Shown here piece after piece: positions 1-5,821 of a stretch of DNA of 6,662 nucleotides (its first letter is position 1; every line of letters begins with the position of its first letter). The stretch lies in contig USFL01000084.1 of the NCBI GenBank assembly GCA_900553905.1, positions 1 to 6,662 of the forward strand, written 5' to 3'. Origin of the DNA: an uncultured Eubacteriales bacterium (GTDB lineage Bacteria > Bacillota > Clostridia > Christensenellales > Aristaeellaceae). Under the pieces are notes generated by a model. That model worked only from the letters and a program-made list of their open reading frames with translations. It searched no databases and was not told where the DNA came from. The position numbers and the translations under genes were made by a program.

Positions 1-194
1 ACCTCCACGCCGTCCATGTCGGGCAGGCCCAGGTCCAAAAGAATGATATCGGGATTGTGAGAGGACGCCTCCATGAGCGCCGCTTCGCCCGTGGCGGCCT
101 CCAGATGGCGGTAGCCGTGCGCCTTGAGCGTGGTGGCGATCAAAGTGCGCACGGGCCGGTCGTCCTCCACGGCCAGAATAAGCGGCTTATTCAT
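1..194 (-). CDS. kdpE: KdpE-type response regulator, N-terminal receiver part (cut by window edge)
   Basis: Partial gene; 64 codons are visible and the rest lies beyond position 1. It encodes the start of a CheY-like receiver domain. The acidic pocket is E10-D11-D12 (AVEDDRP), and the phospho-accepting aspartate is D54 in ILLDLGLPDMDG. The missing part should hold the switch Thr/Ser, the conserved Lys and, for an OmpR/KdpE-family protein, a winged-helix DNA-binding domain. The start ATG at 194 overlaps the kdpD stop by 8 bases. A strong GGAGGTG (202-208, 7 bases upstream) is encoded inside the last kdpD codons, so translation of the two is probably coupled. The KdpE assignment rests mainly on being directly downstream of kdpD, since the receiver domain alone does not separate KdpE from other OmpR-type regulators. 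It would be phosphorylated by KdpD and control potassium-uptake genes, possibly this operon. Confidence 0.9.
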   Translation of the reverse strand, partial: MNKPLILAVEDDRPVRTLIATTLKAHGYRHLEAATGEAALMEASSHNPDIILLDLGLPDMDGVE

Positions 195-2775
195 GCCATT
201 GCACCTCCTCGGCGGGCAAAGTAAAGCGGAATACCGCGCCATGCGGCTGGTTCTGGGAGAGGGAAATTATGCCCCCATGCGCGGTGATGATGGACCGGCA
301 CAGCGCCAGACCCAGTCCCAGGCTGCGCCGGCTGTCGGCGGCGCGGTTGGAGCCGCTGAAGAACATATCAAACACCCTCTCCCCCACCTCCGGAGGCACG
401 CCAGGCCCATCGTCGGCGATGGTCACGGCCACCTTATCGTCCTCGCGCGCAGCCGTGATGTCGATATGCGAGCCGGACGGGGTGTATTTGAGCGCGTTGT
501 CCACGATATTCACCACTACCTGCACGATCAGCCGCGCATCGGCACGAGCCATGAGCCACTCGTCCTTGCAGATGAAGGTGATGACATGGTCCGTCCGGCC
601 GCGGCCCACATGGTTGAGCGCCTCAGTCACGATTTCCTCCACCAGCTCGGCCGAGGGACGGAGGGCCATGCGCCCATCCTCGATCCGGGTGACGGAGAGC
701 AGGTTTTCCACCACGTTGATCAGCCAGAGGGAATCGTCATAGATATCGGAATAAAGCTGCCGGCGCGTGTCCTCGTCAAAATCCGCGCCGTTGGAAAGCA
801 GATTGCTGGCGTTGCCGGATATGGCGGTAAGCGGCGTGCGCAGATCATGAGAGATCGCGCGCAGCATGTTGGCGCGCAGCTGCTCGTTTTTGGCCAACAC
901 GGCGGCGCGTTCCTTCTCCGCGGCATTTTGCAGGTTCTCCAGCGCCAGGGCGCATTCGCCCAAAATGGACAGGAGGATGCTGTGCTCAAAGGGGTCCAGC
1001 GGCGCGCCCCGCGCCGCCACGCCCACCGCGCCGTATACCCGTTCGCCCACGCGGATGGCCAGATACAGGCATTGGGCCTGGGAGAGCGTATCGGTGGTAG
1101 CGCCGGCGTGTTCGTTGTTTCTCATGGCCCATACAGCCACGGCGCGTTCGTCCTCGGTCAGAAGGTCGGCGATGGGCTCCTGCGCGGCGGGAAACACCTG
1201 CGGCTCGCCATCCGGCGCGGGATAGATGACCACGTCGCGCCCCAAGAGCTTGACCAGCTGCCCAGCCGTGGCAGCCACCACGGCCTGCCGGTCTCCCGCG
1301 CGGGCCAGCAGCTGATCGGTGTCAAAGAGCACCTTGGTGCGGTAAGTGGTCTGCGCCGACTCGCGCGCATGGCTTTTGAGCCTCGCTGCCAGGTTGCCCG
1401 AAAGGCAGGCCGTGAGGAACATGATCAGAAACGTAACGGGGTATTCCTTGCCATAGGCCGCCAAGGTAAAGCGCGGCGCGATAAAGAGCAGGTTAAACGC
1501 CACCACGCTGACCGCCGCGGCAGCCATGCTGTACGCTATATGCGAGGTGACGACCGAGGTGACCAGCACGGCCAGCAGATAGGCCATGATGATGGTCGCC
1601 TCGCCAAAGCCCAGGCGGTCGAAGGCAAAGCCCAGCAACGTGGCCCCCAGCAGCGCCAGCAGGCATTTGAGCGCGTCGGCCGCCGTGAAGGAAAAGCGCT
1701 TTTCCGGAGCGCCATGCGGCGTGTAGCGCGCCTGCGCCGCCCCGTCGGGAATGATGTGAATGTCCAGTGAAGGCGCGTAGGCGATGAGCCTGTCGGTGAG
1801 CGAAAGGCGGCCCGGAATGCGCCTGCGTCCCGCTGCGCTGCGCCCCAGCACAATGCGCGACACGCCTGACAGCCGCGCAAATTCCGCGATCTGATAGGCC
1901 ACGTCGTCGCCGTAGACGGTTTCCAGATTGGCCCCCAGATGCCGCGCCAGGCGCATGTTGCGTCTGAGGCGCTCCTGGTCCTGGGCGGAGAGCTTTTCCG
2001 CGTGCGGCGTGCGCACGTACAGCGCCGTAAAATCGCCATGGAACGCCCCGGCCATGCGCGCCGCCGTACGAATGATGCGCGCGTTGGACGGCGCGGAGGA
2101 CAGGCACGCCAGGATATGCTCCTCCGCCAGGCCTGCGCCCGGACCCAGGGGTCTGGGTTCGGCCCGGTCCAGCCGGTCGGCACAGCGGCGCAGCGCCATT
2201 TCTCGCAGGGCGGTAAGCTGCCCGATGGCAAGGCCCGCATTTCCCAGCCGGCGGATCAGCTCGGCCGGCTCCACATCCAGAAACACCACCTCGTCCGCTC
2301 CGTCGAACACCGAATCGGGAATCCGCTCCCGCACGGCTTCGCCGGTCACGGCGGCCACCGCGTCGCTCAGGCTTTCGATGTGCTGCACGTTGACCGTGGC
2401 ATACACATCCATGCCCGCTTTAAGCAGCTCGGCCACATCCTGGCTGCGGCGGCTGTGCCGGCTGCCCGCCGCGTTTCGATGCGCCAGGTCGTCCACCAAC
2501 ACCAGCTCCGGCGCGCGCGCCAGCGCCGCGTCCAGGTCCATTTCTCCGCCCTTTGCCAGCGCGGACCCCGCCAGGCGCTCCAGCGCGACCAGCAGGCGCG
2601 CCGTGCAGGCGTGCCCGTGCGGGTCCACCACGCCGGCCGCCACGTCCGTACCCCGCCCTTTCTGCTGCAGCGCATCCCGCAGCATGGCGCAGGTTTTGCC
2701 CGCGCCGGGCGCGTAACTCACAAACAGCTTGAGCCTGCCCCGCCTCTCTTCGGCGGTCCGCCCGGCGTCCGTCAT
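187..2775 (-). CDS. kdpD: Osmosensitive K+ channel/turgor sensor histidine kinase KdpD
   Basis: Full-length membrane sensor kinase, 862 aa (E. coli KdpD is 894). Domains in order: KdpD N-terminal domain (about 10-205) with a P-loop APGAGKT (22-28), a Walker-B-like LVDDLAH (93-99) and the family signature DVYATVNVQHIESL (123-136); universal-stress-protein domain (about 218-343); DUF4118 block of four membrane helices (about 366-464); GAF-like region (about 480-610); HisKA with phospho-acceptor H643 in ISHDLRTPLT; and HATPase_c with N-box N756/N760, DDGPG (788-792) and GLGLA (820-824). All catalytic kinase motifs look intact. The ATG start is fixed by an in-frame TGA three codons upstream and by GGGAGGTG (2783-2790), 7 bases before it. 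It lies downstream of trkH-trkA and overlaps kdpE. The family senses low K+ or osmotic stress and phosphorylates or dephosphorylates KdpE. The usual DELAH motif reads DDLAH here, a conservative change. Confidence 0.96.
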   Translation of the reverse strand: MTDAGRTAEERRGRLKLFVSYAPGAGKTCAMLRDALQQKGRGTDVAAGVVDPHGHACTARLLVALERLAGSALAKGGEMDLDAALARAPELVLVDDLAHRNAAGSRHSRRSQDVAELLKAGMDVYATVNVQHIESLSDAVAAVTGEAVRERIPDSVFDGADEVVFLDVEPAELIRRLGNAGLAIGQLTALREMALRRCADRLDRAEPRPLGPGAGLAEEHILACLSSAPSNARIIRTAARMAGAFHGDFTALYVRTPHAEKLSAQDQERLRRNMRLARHLGANLETVYGDDVAYQIAEFARLSGVSRIVLGRSAAGRRRIPGRLSLTDRLIAYAPSLDIHIIPDGAAQARYTPHGAPEKRFSFTAADALKCLLALLGATLLGFAFDRLGFGEATIIMAYLLAVLVTSVVTSHIAYSMAAAAVSVVAFNLLFIAPRFTLAAYGKEYPVTFLIMFLTACLSGNLAARLKSHARESAQTTYRTKVLFDTDQLLARAGDRQAVVAATAGQLVKLLGRDVVIYPAPDGEPQVFPAAQEPIADLLTEDERAVAVWAMRNNEHAGATTDTLSQAQCLYLAIRVGERVYGAVGVAARGAPLDPFEHSILLSILGECALALENLQNAAEKERAAVLAKNEQLRANMLRAISHDLRTPLTAISGNASNLLSNGADFDEDTRRQLYSDIYDDSLWLINVVENLLSVTRIEDGRMALRPSAELVEEIVTEALNHVGRGRTDHVITFICKDEWLMARADARLIVQVVVNIVDNALKYTPSGSHIDITAAREDDKVAVTIADDGPGVPPEVGERVFDMFFSGSNRAADSRRSLGLGLALCRSIITAHGGIISLSQNQPHGAVFRFTLPAEEVQWHE

Positions 2776-2935
2776 GCGCCCTCACCTCCCGACGCACCAT
2801 TATACCATCATTCGTCCATGGTACGCCAGCCTCGCAGGTCACACGGCGCGTCAGGAACGCATCCACCCGGCCCATCAGCCAATAGCCCAGTCCCAAAAGC
2901 AACGCCAGAAATCCGATCAACAGCACATTCGACAT
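2420..2935 (-). CDS. Small single-helix membrane peptide ORF between trkA and kdpD (3' end uncertain)
   Basis: I do not recognise this as a named gene. The ATG at 2935 has a good ribosome binding site, AAGGGAGGG (2942-2950, 6 bases upstream), and lies 30 bases after the trkA stop. The first 20 or so residues form a clean hydrophobic helix (NVLLIGFLALLLGLGYWLMG, residues 3-22), followed by a charged stretch, RVDAFLTRR. After about codon 31 the reading loses its GC-rich third-position bias. No in-frame stop occurs until 2420, 356 bases inside kdpD in another frame, so the arginine/glycine-rich tail of the 171-codon ORF is probably not real in its full length. A -1 frame change after codon 31 would instead end at TGA 2808-2810, before kdpD. 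By size and position it could be a KdpF-like accessory peptide of the transporter or sensor; that is inference. The start and N-terminus are credible, the end is not. Confidence 0.45.
   Translation of the reverse strand: MSNVLLIGFLALLLGLGYWLMGRVDAFLTRRVTCEAGVPWTNDGIMVRREVRAHDGRRADRRREAGQAQAVCELRARRGQNLRHAAGCAAAERAGYGRGGRRGGPARARLHGAPAGRAGAPGGVRAGKGRRNGPGRGAGARAGAGVGGRPGASKRGGQPAQPPQPGCGRAA
2799..2807 (-). promoter_or_regulatory. Possible internal extended -10 promoter for kdpDE
   Basis: The minus strand reads TGGTATAAT, a perfect TGn-TATAAT extended -10, in a GC-rich surround. A start about 7 bases downstream (near 2792) would place the kdpD ribosome binding site (2783-2790) almost at the 5' end of a leader of about 17 bases. 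No convincing -35 is present at 16-18 bases upstream (GGCGTA at best), which extended -10 promoters can tolerate. It lies inside the uncertain part of the small ORF. It could let kdpDE be made independently of trkHA. This is sequence pattern only. Confidence 0.35.
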
Positions 2936-2965
2936 GTTCAGCCCTCCCTTTTGGGATACGGCTCC

Positions 2966-3613
2966 TCACAGGTGGAAGCAGCGCTGGATGGCCTGGTTGC
3001 TGCCCAGCACCAGCACCGTTTCATCATGCAGGAGCATCGTATCCGAGGTCACGTTTGCATTGAGCTTTCCCTGCCGTTTCACGGCCAGCACATTCAGGCC
3101 AAATTTGCGTCTGACATCCAGGGCGCCCACGGTCTGGCCGGCCCAGGCGTCCGGCACCGCCACCTCGACGATCGCATGGTCCGCATTGAGCTCGATATAG
3201 TCGAAGATGTGGTCCGAACTGTAGCGGATGGCCGTCCAGGCCGCCAGCTGCTTTTCGGGGTAGACGATTTCATCCGCGCCGTTGCGCAGGAGAAACTTGG
3301 CGTGCACGTCGCGCGCCGCTCGCGCCACCACAAAGCGCGCGCCCAGATCCTTGAGGAGCGACGTGGTTTCCAGCGAGCTCTGAAAATCATCCCCAATGGC
3401 CACGATGCACACGTCGAAGTTGCGCACGCCCAGCGAGGACATGAACTCCTCATTCTTGCTGTCGCCGATCTGCGCGCTTGTCACGTAGGGCAAAACCGCC
3501 TCCACGCACTCCTCGCGCCAGTCCACGGCCATGACCTGGTGGCGAAGCTCATGCAGCTTGATGGCGACATGGCGGCCAAAACGGCCCAATCCGATCAACA
3601 AAATGGATTTCAT
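2966..3613 (-). CDS. ktrA: TrkA/KtrA-type RCK regulatory subunit of K+ uptake channel
   Basis: Cytoplasmic nucleotide-binding regulator of the TrkH/KtrB channel, 215 aa, the usual size of a single-RCK KtrA (E. coli TrkA has two RCK units and is about twice as long). Residues 1-130 form the RCK_N Rossmann fold: GLGRFG at 8-13 is the GxGxxG loop, D31 at the end of strand 2 is the ribose-binding acid, and DVCIVAIGDDFQSS (67-80) is typical of the family. Residues about 133-210 form RCK_C, with AIVEVAVPDAWAGQTV and FGLNVLAVKR. RCK_C of KtrA proteins is a known c-di-AMP site; whether it binds here is unknown. Eight such subunits normally form a ring under a KtrB dimer and gate it with ATP/ADP. The ATG at 3613 follows AAGGAGAGG (3620-3628). 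The gene starts 16 bases after the trkH stop, so it is tightly coupled to its channel partner. Confidence 0.95.
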   Translation of the reverse strand: MKSILLIGLGRFGRHVAIKLHELRHQVMAVDWREECVEAVLPYVTSAQIGDSKNEEFMSSLGVRNFDVCIVAIGDDFQSSLETTSLLKDLGARFVVARAARDVHAKFLLRNGADEIVYPEKQLAAWTAIRYSSDHIFDYIELNADHAIVEVAVPDAWAGQTVGALDVRRKFGLNVLAVKRQGKLNANVTSDTMLLHDETVLVLGSNQAIQRCFHL

Positions 3614-3629
3614 ACGTATCCTCTCCTTT

Positions 3630-4967
3630 TCAACCGACGGTAATTTTCTCGCGGGGCAGCTTGGAGGCGCAGGGGCGCTTGCCCGCCAGCGCCGCGAAGA
3701 TCAGCGTCAGCCCGCCCACGCGGCCAAAGAACATCAGCGCGATGAGAATGGCGCGCGAGGGGCCGCCCAGCCCCGGGGTAATGCCCAGCGTAAGTCCCAC
3801 CGTGCCGATGGCCGAAGCCGCCTCAAACAGGCAGTCCACCACCGGCAGGTCCTCCATGGCGCTGATGGCCAGACCGCCCAGCAGGAACAGCGATAGATAT
3901 AACAGCAAAATCGCCGCCGCGCTTCGCAGGGCCTCGCCCTCGATGCGCCGGCCGAAGCAGCGCGGTTCCTCGCGCCGGGAAAACACCGCCGCCGCAGAAA
4001 ACAGAAGCACTGCCAGCGTGGTGGTTTTCATGCCGCCCGCCGTGGAGCCCGGCGAACCGCCGATGAGCATAAGCATGACCAGCACCATTTGCCCCACCTC
4101 GCTCAAGGCGGTCAGGTCGATGGTGTTGAAACCCGCCGTGCGCGGGGTGATGGCCTGGAACAGCGCGCTTAGCGCCCGCTCGCCCACGGGAAGGCTGTCG
4201 GAGAGCTCGAAGGCATAAAAGTAGGCCGCGGGCAACAGGATCAGGCAGAAGGTGACGCAGAGGATCACCTTGCTTTGCAACCGGTAGGCGCGCAGATGCA
4301 GGCCGTTGGTGCGGACGTCCTCCCAGGTGAGGAAACCGATGCCGCCCACCACGATCAGCCCCGCGATGGTCAGGCTGACCACCGGATCGCCCGCATAAGC
4401 CACAAGGGACGAATAGGGCGCGCGTATGCCCATCAGGTCAAACCCCGCGTTGCAAAACGCCGAAATGGAATGGAACACTGAATACCACACACCCTGCCCC
4501 ACGCCGAATTCCGGCACGAACACGATGGCCAGCATCGCCGCGCCCACCAGCTCGATCAGCAGGCTTCCGCGCACGATAAAGCCGGTCAGCCGCACCACGC
4601 CGCCCACATGATGGGCCGAGATGGCCTCCTGCATGGTGCTGCGCTGCATCAGGCTGATCTTTTTGCCCGAAATCATGGCGATGGCCACGGCCACCGTAAC
4701 CACGCCCATGCCGCCGATCTGAATCAAAATCAGAATGACCGCCTGCCCGAATTCCGACCAGTACAACGCGGTATCATGCACCACAAGGCCGGTGACGCAC
4801 ACGGCGGAGGTGGCGGTGAACAGCGCGTCGGCAAAGCTCGCACTGCCCGGCCCGCGGCTGGCAAAGGGTAGCGTAAGGAGCGCAGCGCCCAGCAAAATCA
4901 CCGTGGCAAACCCGGCGATGATGATCTGCGCAGAGGAGAAATGGACGCGTTCCAAGGGCTTCGTCAT
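3630..4967 (-). CDS. ktrB: TrkH/KtrB-family potassium channel subunit
   Basis: Integral membrane K+ translocating subunit, 445 aa from the chosen start, matching KtrB rather than the longer Trk proteins. It shows four repeats of helix-pore-helix. The filter segments with their glycines are AVCVTGL (55-61, G60), AFCNAGF (170-176, G175), TPRTAGF (274-280, G279) and AIGTVGL (386-392, G391). The glycine/serine-rich intramembrane gating loop of the third repeat is LIGGSPGSTAGGMKTTT (301-317). The conserved arginine of the last repeat is R416 (FFGRVGGL). All diagnostic parts are intact. I chose ATG 4967 (MTKPLERVHF) because AAAGAGG (4979-4985) precedes it, with a somewhat long 11-base gap. The in-frame ATG at 5036 adds 23 residues without any ribosome binding site and overlaps the likely promoter. 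It is the first gene of the operon and is followed by its RCK partner. Confidence 0.95.
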   Translation of the reverse strand: MTKPLERVHFSSAQIIIAGFATVILLGAALLTLPFASRGPGSASFADALFTATSAVCVTGLVVHDTALYWSEFGQAVILILIQIGGMGVVTVAVAIAMISGKKISLMQRSTMQEAISAHHVGGVVRLTGFIVRGSLLIELVGAAMLAIVFVPEFGVGQGVWYSVFHSISAFCNAGFDLMGIRAPYSSLVAYAGDPVVSLTIAGLIVVGGIGFLTWEDVRTNGLHLRAYRLQSKVILCVTFCLILLPAAYFYAFELSDSLPVGERALSALFQAITPRTAGFNTIDLTALSEVGQMVLVMLMLIGGSPGSTAGGMKTTTLAVLLFSAAAVFSRREEPRCFGRRIEGEALRSAAAILLLYLSLFLLGGLAISAMEDLPVVDCLFEAASAIGTVGLTLGITPGLGGPSRAILIALMFFGRVGGLTLIFAALAGKRPCASKLPREKITVG

Positions 4968-5006
4968 AACAATCCCAACCTCTTTAGAACAGGAGAGTAC
5001 AGTTTG

Positions 5007-5015
5007 ATTATGACA
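5007..5015 (-). promoter_or_regulatory. Candidate promoter of the trkH-trkA-kdpDE operon (extended -10)
   Basis: The minus strand reads TGTCATAAT, an extended -10 with TGn and five of six bases of TATAAT. It would start transcription near 5000 and give a leader of about 33 bases before the trkH ATG at 4967. The -35 position is poor (TGCTGT at 17 bases). A second, weaker pair lies upstream: TTGTCG (5076-5081) and TATACC (5052-5057), 18 bases apart. I prefer the proximal one because of the TGn motif. Confidence 0.45.
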
Positions 5016-5088
5016 TACCGCGCATAAAGACAGCATGAAAACTGCGGAGCCGGTATAAAGATGAGATTAAGGTTTCGACAAAAGGCGC

Positions 5089-5137
5089 AAAAAAGACGCC
5101 CCGCAGGGAGAAGCCTTCTCCCCGCAGGGCGTCTTTT
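5089..5137 (-). terminator. Intrinsic terminator of the DUF1836 gene
   Basis: Long hairpin just after the stop of the leftward gene ending at 5142. The outer arms AAAAGACGCCC (5091-5101) and GGGCGTCTTTT (5127-5137) pair perfectly. The inner arms GGGAGAA (5106-5112) and TTCTCCC (5116-5122) enclose a 3-base loop. The two are separated by a mostly mismatched CGCA/CGCA internal loop. Read leftward, the stem runs into six T (5094 down to 5089), as expected of a Rho-independent terminator. Read rightward there are only four T, so it may also act weakly in that direction. It insulates the trk operon promoter from upstream transcription. Confidence 0.88.
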
Positions 5138-5141
5138 GCGT

Positions 5142-5681
5142 CTAGGCCTCGCCGGCCTGTGCGTTAAGATAGCGCAGGTATTGCGACAAATAGATCTTGT
5201 GCGCCACCGCAAACCCGGCCGAGCGCACCAGGCGCGTCTCCCGCGCATGCGTGCGGCTGGAATCGGGCCGAAGCGGCGCGCCGTTAAAGACATGGGCCAG
5301 AATGCTTTCCAGCTCCGTGCAGAAATAGTCGTAGGCCACGGCCACATCGAACGCCGTGCCCCGCTGTACCTGGATGAGCTGCTGGATATCCCCGATGGCG
5401 ATGACCTGCTTGGTCAGGCACACAAAGATCAGGTAGGCCGCATGTTCCCGTCCATAGCGCTTGCCCTCCGGCCGGGGGATGACGCCTTGGCGCGCGTAGT
5501 TGCCGATCATCGTGGCGGTGATCCACTTTTCTCCATCCGCGCCCATCAGCGGCGCCAGCGTCTTTTCCACCAGTGCGATCAGCTGGTCGATATAGAGGCG
5601 AAAATCCGGCAGGTCCGCGTAGCGCGGTAGGCGGAAAGCCTCAATCTCCCTGCAAAGGGCGGATTCCTCAAACCGTTCCAT
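5142..5681 (-). CDS. DUF1836 family protein, probable MerR-like DNA-binding regulator
   Basis: Predicted protein of 179 aa. The family match comes from LPRYADLPDFRLYIDQLIALVE (18-39), ITATMIGNYARQGVIPRPE (54-72), then KRYGREHAAYLIFVCLTKQV (74-93) and the IGDIQQLI stretch (96-103). This is the layout I know for DUF1836 proteins of Firmicutes. The central part resembles a MerR helix-turn-helix and wing, where a helix ends in GVIPxP and is followed by a (Y/R)xxExxAxL helix. A role as a transcription factor is therefore a reasonable inference, but it has not been shown by anything in this sequence. The C-terminal 70 residues are soluble and mostly helical, without a recognised motif. I chose ATG 5681 because GGGGAGGG (5688-5695) lies 6 bases upstream; the in-frame ATG at 5738 lies upstream of the predicted -10. 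It is transcribed away from degV and ends at a strong terminator. Confidence 0.85.
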   Translation of the reverse strand: MERFEESALCREIEAFRLPRYADLPDFRLYIDQLIALVEKTLAPLMGADGEKWITATMIGNYARQGVIPRPEGKRYGREHAAYLIFVCLTKQVIAIGDIQQLIQVQRGTAFDVAVAYDYFCTELESILAHVFNGAPLRPDSSRTHARETRLVRSAGFAVAHKIYLSQYLRYLNAQAGEA

Positions 5682-5709
5682 GCGCTTCCCTCCCCGCTTC
5701 GATAATCCC

Positions 5710-5738
5710 ATCATAGCATAAAAAGAACCCCTTGACAA
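5710..5738 (-). promoter_or_regulatory. SigA-type promoter of the DUF1836 gene
   Basis: The minus strand has TTGTCA (5733-5738) and TATGAT (5710-5715) with the ideal 17-base spacer. Each box matches the SigA consensus at five of six positions. Transcription would start near 5703, giving a leader of about 21 bases that contains the GGGGAGGG ribosome binding site. The -35 bases are the complement of the -35 of the divergent degV promoter. Confidence 0.72.
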
Positions 5739-5760
5739 GTATTCAAAACAATGATATAAA
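5732..5760 (+). promoter_or_regulatory. Strong SigA-type promoter of the degV-family gene
   Basis: TTGACA (5732-5737), a perfect -35, is followed after 17 bases by TATAAA (5755-5760), five of six matches to TATAAT. The spacer is AT-rich. Transcription would begin near 5767 and give a leader of about 55 bases that includes three phased 11-bp repeats and the GGAGG ribosome binding site (5808-5812). Its -35 shares bases with the opposing promoter. Confidence 0.85.
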
Positions 5761-5769
5761 GTTTTTGAA

Positions 5770-5802
5770 ACTGTATTTATCAGTTTTTTATACTGTTTTT
5801 AA
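5770..5802 (+). repeat. Three phased 11-bp repeats in the degV leader, candidate operator
   Basis: Three consecutive 11-base units, ACTGTATTTAT (5770-5780), CAGTTTTTTAT (5781-5791) and ACTGTTTTTAA (5792-5802), place ACTG/CAGT half-sites about one helical turn apart. The first two also form an inverted repeat, AAACTG-N7-CAGTTT (5768-5786). They lie just downstream of the -10, where a bound repressor would block transcription. The likely binder (the DUF1836 protein or another factor) is unknown. Part of the similarity is simply T-richness. Confidence 0.5.
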
Positions 5803-5821
5803 AGGCTGGAGGAAATCCGCT

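Noticed and set aside
124..1770. 548-codon open frame on the plus strand
   Set aside because: It runs antisense to kdpD, whose domains and catalytic motifs are clear. Its product is a low-complexity His/Arg/Gly mix with no recognisable domain. Long antisense frames are common opposite GC-rich genes.
1939..3063. 374-codon plus-strand frame across kdpD and trkA
   Set aside because: Antisense to well-supported genes, with unnatural composition and no domain.
2729..3643. 304-codon plus-strand frame over trkA
   Set aside because: Mirror of the trkA coding frame; the RCK motifs on the minus strand settle which one is real.
4968..5036. Upstream start giving 23 extra residues on TrkH
   Set aside because: No ribosome binding site before ATG 5036, the extra residues are not family-like, and the segment contains the best promoter candidate.
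5061..5630. 189-codon plus-strand frame through the terminator and DUF1836 gene
   Set aside because: It reads through a terminator hairpin and is antisense to a recognised family; no domain seen.
5682..5738. Upstream start for the DUF1836 protein
   Set aside because: ATG 5738 has no ribosome binding site and lies upstream of the predicted -10, while ATG 5681 has GGGGAGGG at the right distance.
5770..5802. Short phased repeats considered as a CRISPR array
   Set aside because: Units are 11 bases with no spacers and only three copies; they fit an operator or leader element.
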